NCBI GenBank assembly: GCA_014523685.1
Contig: JAATVT010000002.1
Location: forward strand, 1 to 5,786
Direction: 5' to 3'
Length of the DNA: 5,786 bases
Origin: Nitrososphaerales archaeon TH5893
Lineage (GTDB): Archaea > Thermoproteota > Nitrososphaeria > Nitrososphaerales > Nitrososphaeraceae
How positions within the stretch are numbered: position 1 is the stretch's first letter; every line of letters begins with the position of its first letter. Below the pieces are notes generated by a model. The model saw only the letters and a program-made list of their open reading frames with translations, searched no databases and was not told where the DNA came from. The position numbers were made by a program, and so were the translations under genes. This document shows positions 5,309 to 5,786 of the stretch, one piece after another.

Positions 5309-5695
5309 GATGTTCAGGTCGGAAAAATTATCTAATCGATTACACTACGCGACATAACAATCTAGGTTTACTTTGTTAGAAGGAGCACTCATAAATTAAC
5401 TAGATGACTGTCGTCCTCAATCTAATATCAAGTTGATCCGCAATTACAAACTCTTGGCTGCCGCTTCCCTTGAAATCAACGGATAGGCAGTCAAAGATCG
5501 TGCTCACCATAAGTACAAATTTAGTCGCAGATCATACCCTATTGTCACAAAACGTTAATCGAATAGTAGGAATGGAAGTAATACGATAGCTAAAAATGTC
5601 TGTATCCTTAAACATTAAGGCATCACCATTCGAGTTCTGCATAAATAAAGATTCATATTTGCCAAGAAAAATTAATTCTTAGAAAGACTAGATTT
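5309..5695. other. Long intergenic stretch with no convincing gene
   Basis: Stop codons are frequent in all six frames. The longest ATG frames are 36 codons on the minus strand (5510-5400) and 28 codons on the plus strand (5596-5682). Neither has a good TATA box at the leaderless distance or a recognisable product. No tRNA-like T-arm with a matching acceptor stem was seen. The notable elements are a perfect inverted repeat at 5606-5620 and an AT-rich stretch just before the right-edge gene. The region is larger than the other gaps, so it may hold an unrecognised small RNA or a decayed gene. Confidence 0.5.
5606..5620. repeat. Perfect inverted repeat CCTTAA-ACA-TTAAGG
   Basis: Two six-base arms are exact complements around a three-base loop. 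It is located 76 bases before the ATG of the right-edge gene, upstream of where its TATA box should be, which is a suitable place for a regulator site. No second copy was seen in the window. Confidence 0.3.
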
Positions 5696-5786
5696 ATGAC
5701 TCACGCTCATTTTCAGAAACTTTGCGAGAGCATTTTTTTACTCCATTCTGGCATACGTTTTGCCGGTGTAATTGACAAGATGGGTA
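5696..5786 (+). CDS. Partial gene start, DUF6659-like thaumarchaeal protein (N-terminus only)
   Basis: An ATG at 5696 opens a frame that stays open for 30 codons to the window edge. The peptide begins MTHAHFQKLCESIFLLHSGI and continues RFAGVIDKMG. A helix with L-C-E followed by the strand I-R-F-A-G-V-I-D-K-x-G matches the start of a protein group common in ammonia-oxidising archaea (DUF6659 type), in which an (I/V)RFxGxxxxxG segment is followed by a glycine-rich turn; this is from memory of the family, not a search. Its function is not known to me, although its beta-sheet pattern recalls small sensor-like domains. The upstream AT-rich AAAAATTAAT (5667-5676) has roughly the right spacing for a TATA box but is a poor match. 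A run of seven T residues (5733-5739) lies within the coding part. Confidence 0.55.
   Translation, partial: MTHAHFQKLCESIFLLHSGIRFAGVIDKMG

Noticed and set aside
5400..5510. A 36-codon minus-strand frame starting with ATG at 5510.
   Set aside because: The only sequence at the leaderless TATA distance is GGTATGATC, a poor match; the composition is unremarkable and I see no family. Kept only as part of the long-gap finding.
5625..5645. ATTCGAGTTCTGCATAA looked like a tRNA T-loop.
   Set aside because: No T-stem, acceptor stem, D-arm or anticodon arm could be placed around it.
5596..5682. A 28-codon plus-strand ATG frame.
   Set aside because: It runs through the inverted repeat at 5606-5620, has no TATA box and gives no recognisable product.

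Overview
The window looks like chromosome of an ammonia-oxidising archaeon of the class Nitrososphaeria (Thaumarchaeota), probably a low-GC terrestrial lineage such as Candidatus Nitrosocosmicus. This is inferred from several signs. TATA boxes sit about 27 bases before start codons, with no Shine-Dalgarno sequences. The genes are AT-rich and mostly single-gene units. The gene mix is a DUF255 thioredoxin protein, a FUN14 protein, an anchored LEA14/WHy protein, a solo Cas4-like protein and a DUF6659-like protein. No rRNA, tRNA, CRISPR array or insertion sequence was found.

Layout: (1) 1-77, minus strand: the first 25 codons of a gene leaving the left edge; its N-terminus resembles the SAM-like core-binding domain of archaeal tyrosine recombinases. 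(2) 78-154: a compact divergent promoter region with back-to-back TATA boxes and a 10-bp palindrome. (3) 155-2356, plus: a full-length DUF255/YyaL/SSP411 protein with a CHWC thioredoxin motif. (4) 2405-2740, minus: a 111-residue protein of unknown function starting with TTG, convergent with the previous gene. (5) 2973-3335, minus: a FUN14-family membrane protein. (6) 3587-4138, plus: a membrane-anchored LEA14/WHy-like extracytoplasmic protein, divergent from FUN14. (7) 4212-4358, plus: a 48-residue single-span membrane protein. (8) 4568-5221, minus: a solo Cas4/RecB-like protein with an intact four-cysteine cluster signature but an irregular nuclease motif III. (9) About 440 bases with no convincing gene. 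(10) 5696-5786, plus: the first 30 codons of a gene leaving the right edge, resembling the thaumarchaeal DUF6659 group.

There is no evident multi-gene operon or pathway: nearly every gene has its own promoter, and neighbours are mostly divergent or convergent. Three adjacent products (FUN14, the LEA14-like protein and the 48-residue protein) belong to the cell envelope; DUF255 is a probable redox or sugar-related housekeeping protein. The strongest oddities are the Cas4-like protein with a probably altered active site and no CRISPR context, the recombinase-like gene start at the left edge, and the consistent leaderless promoter architecture. I did not see clear evidence of a new multi-component system.
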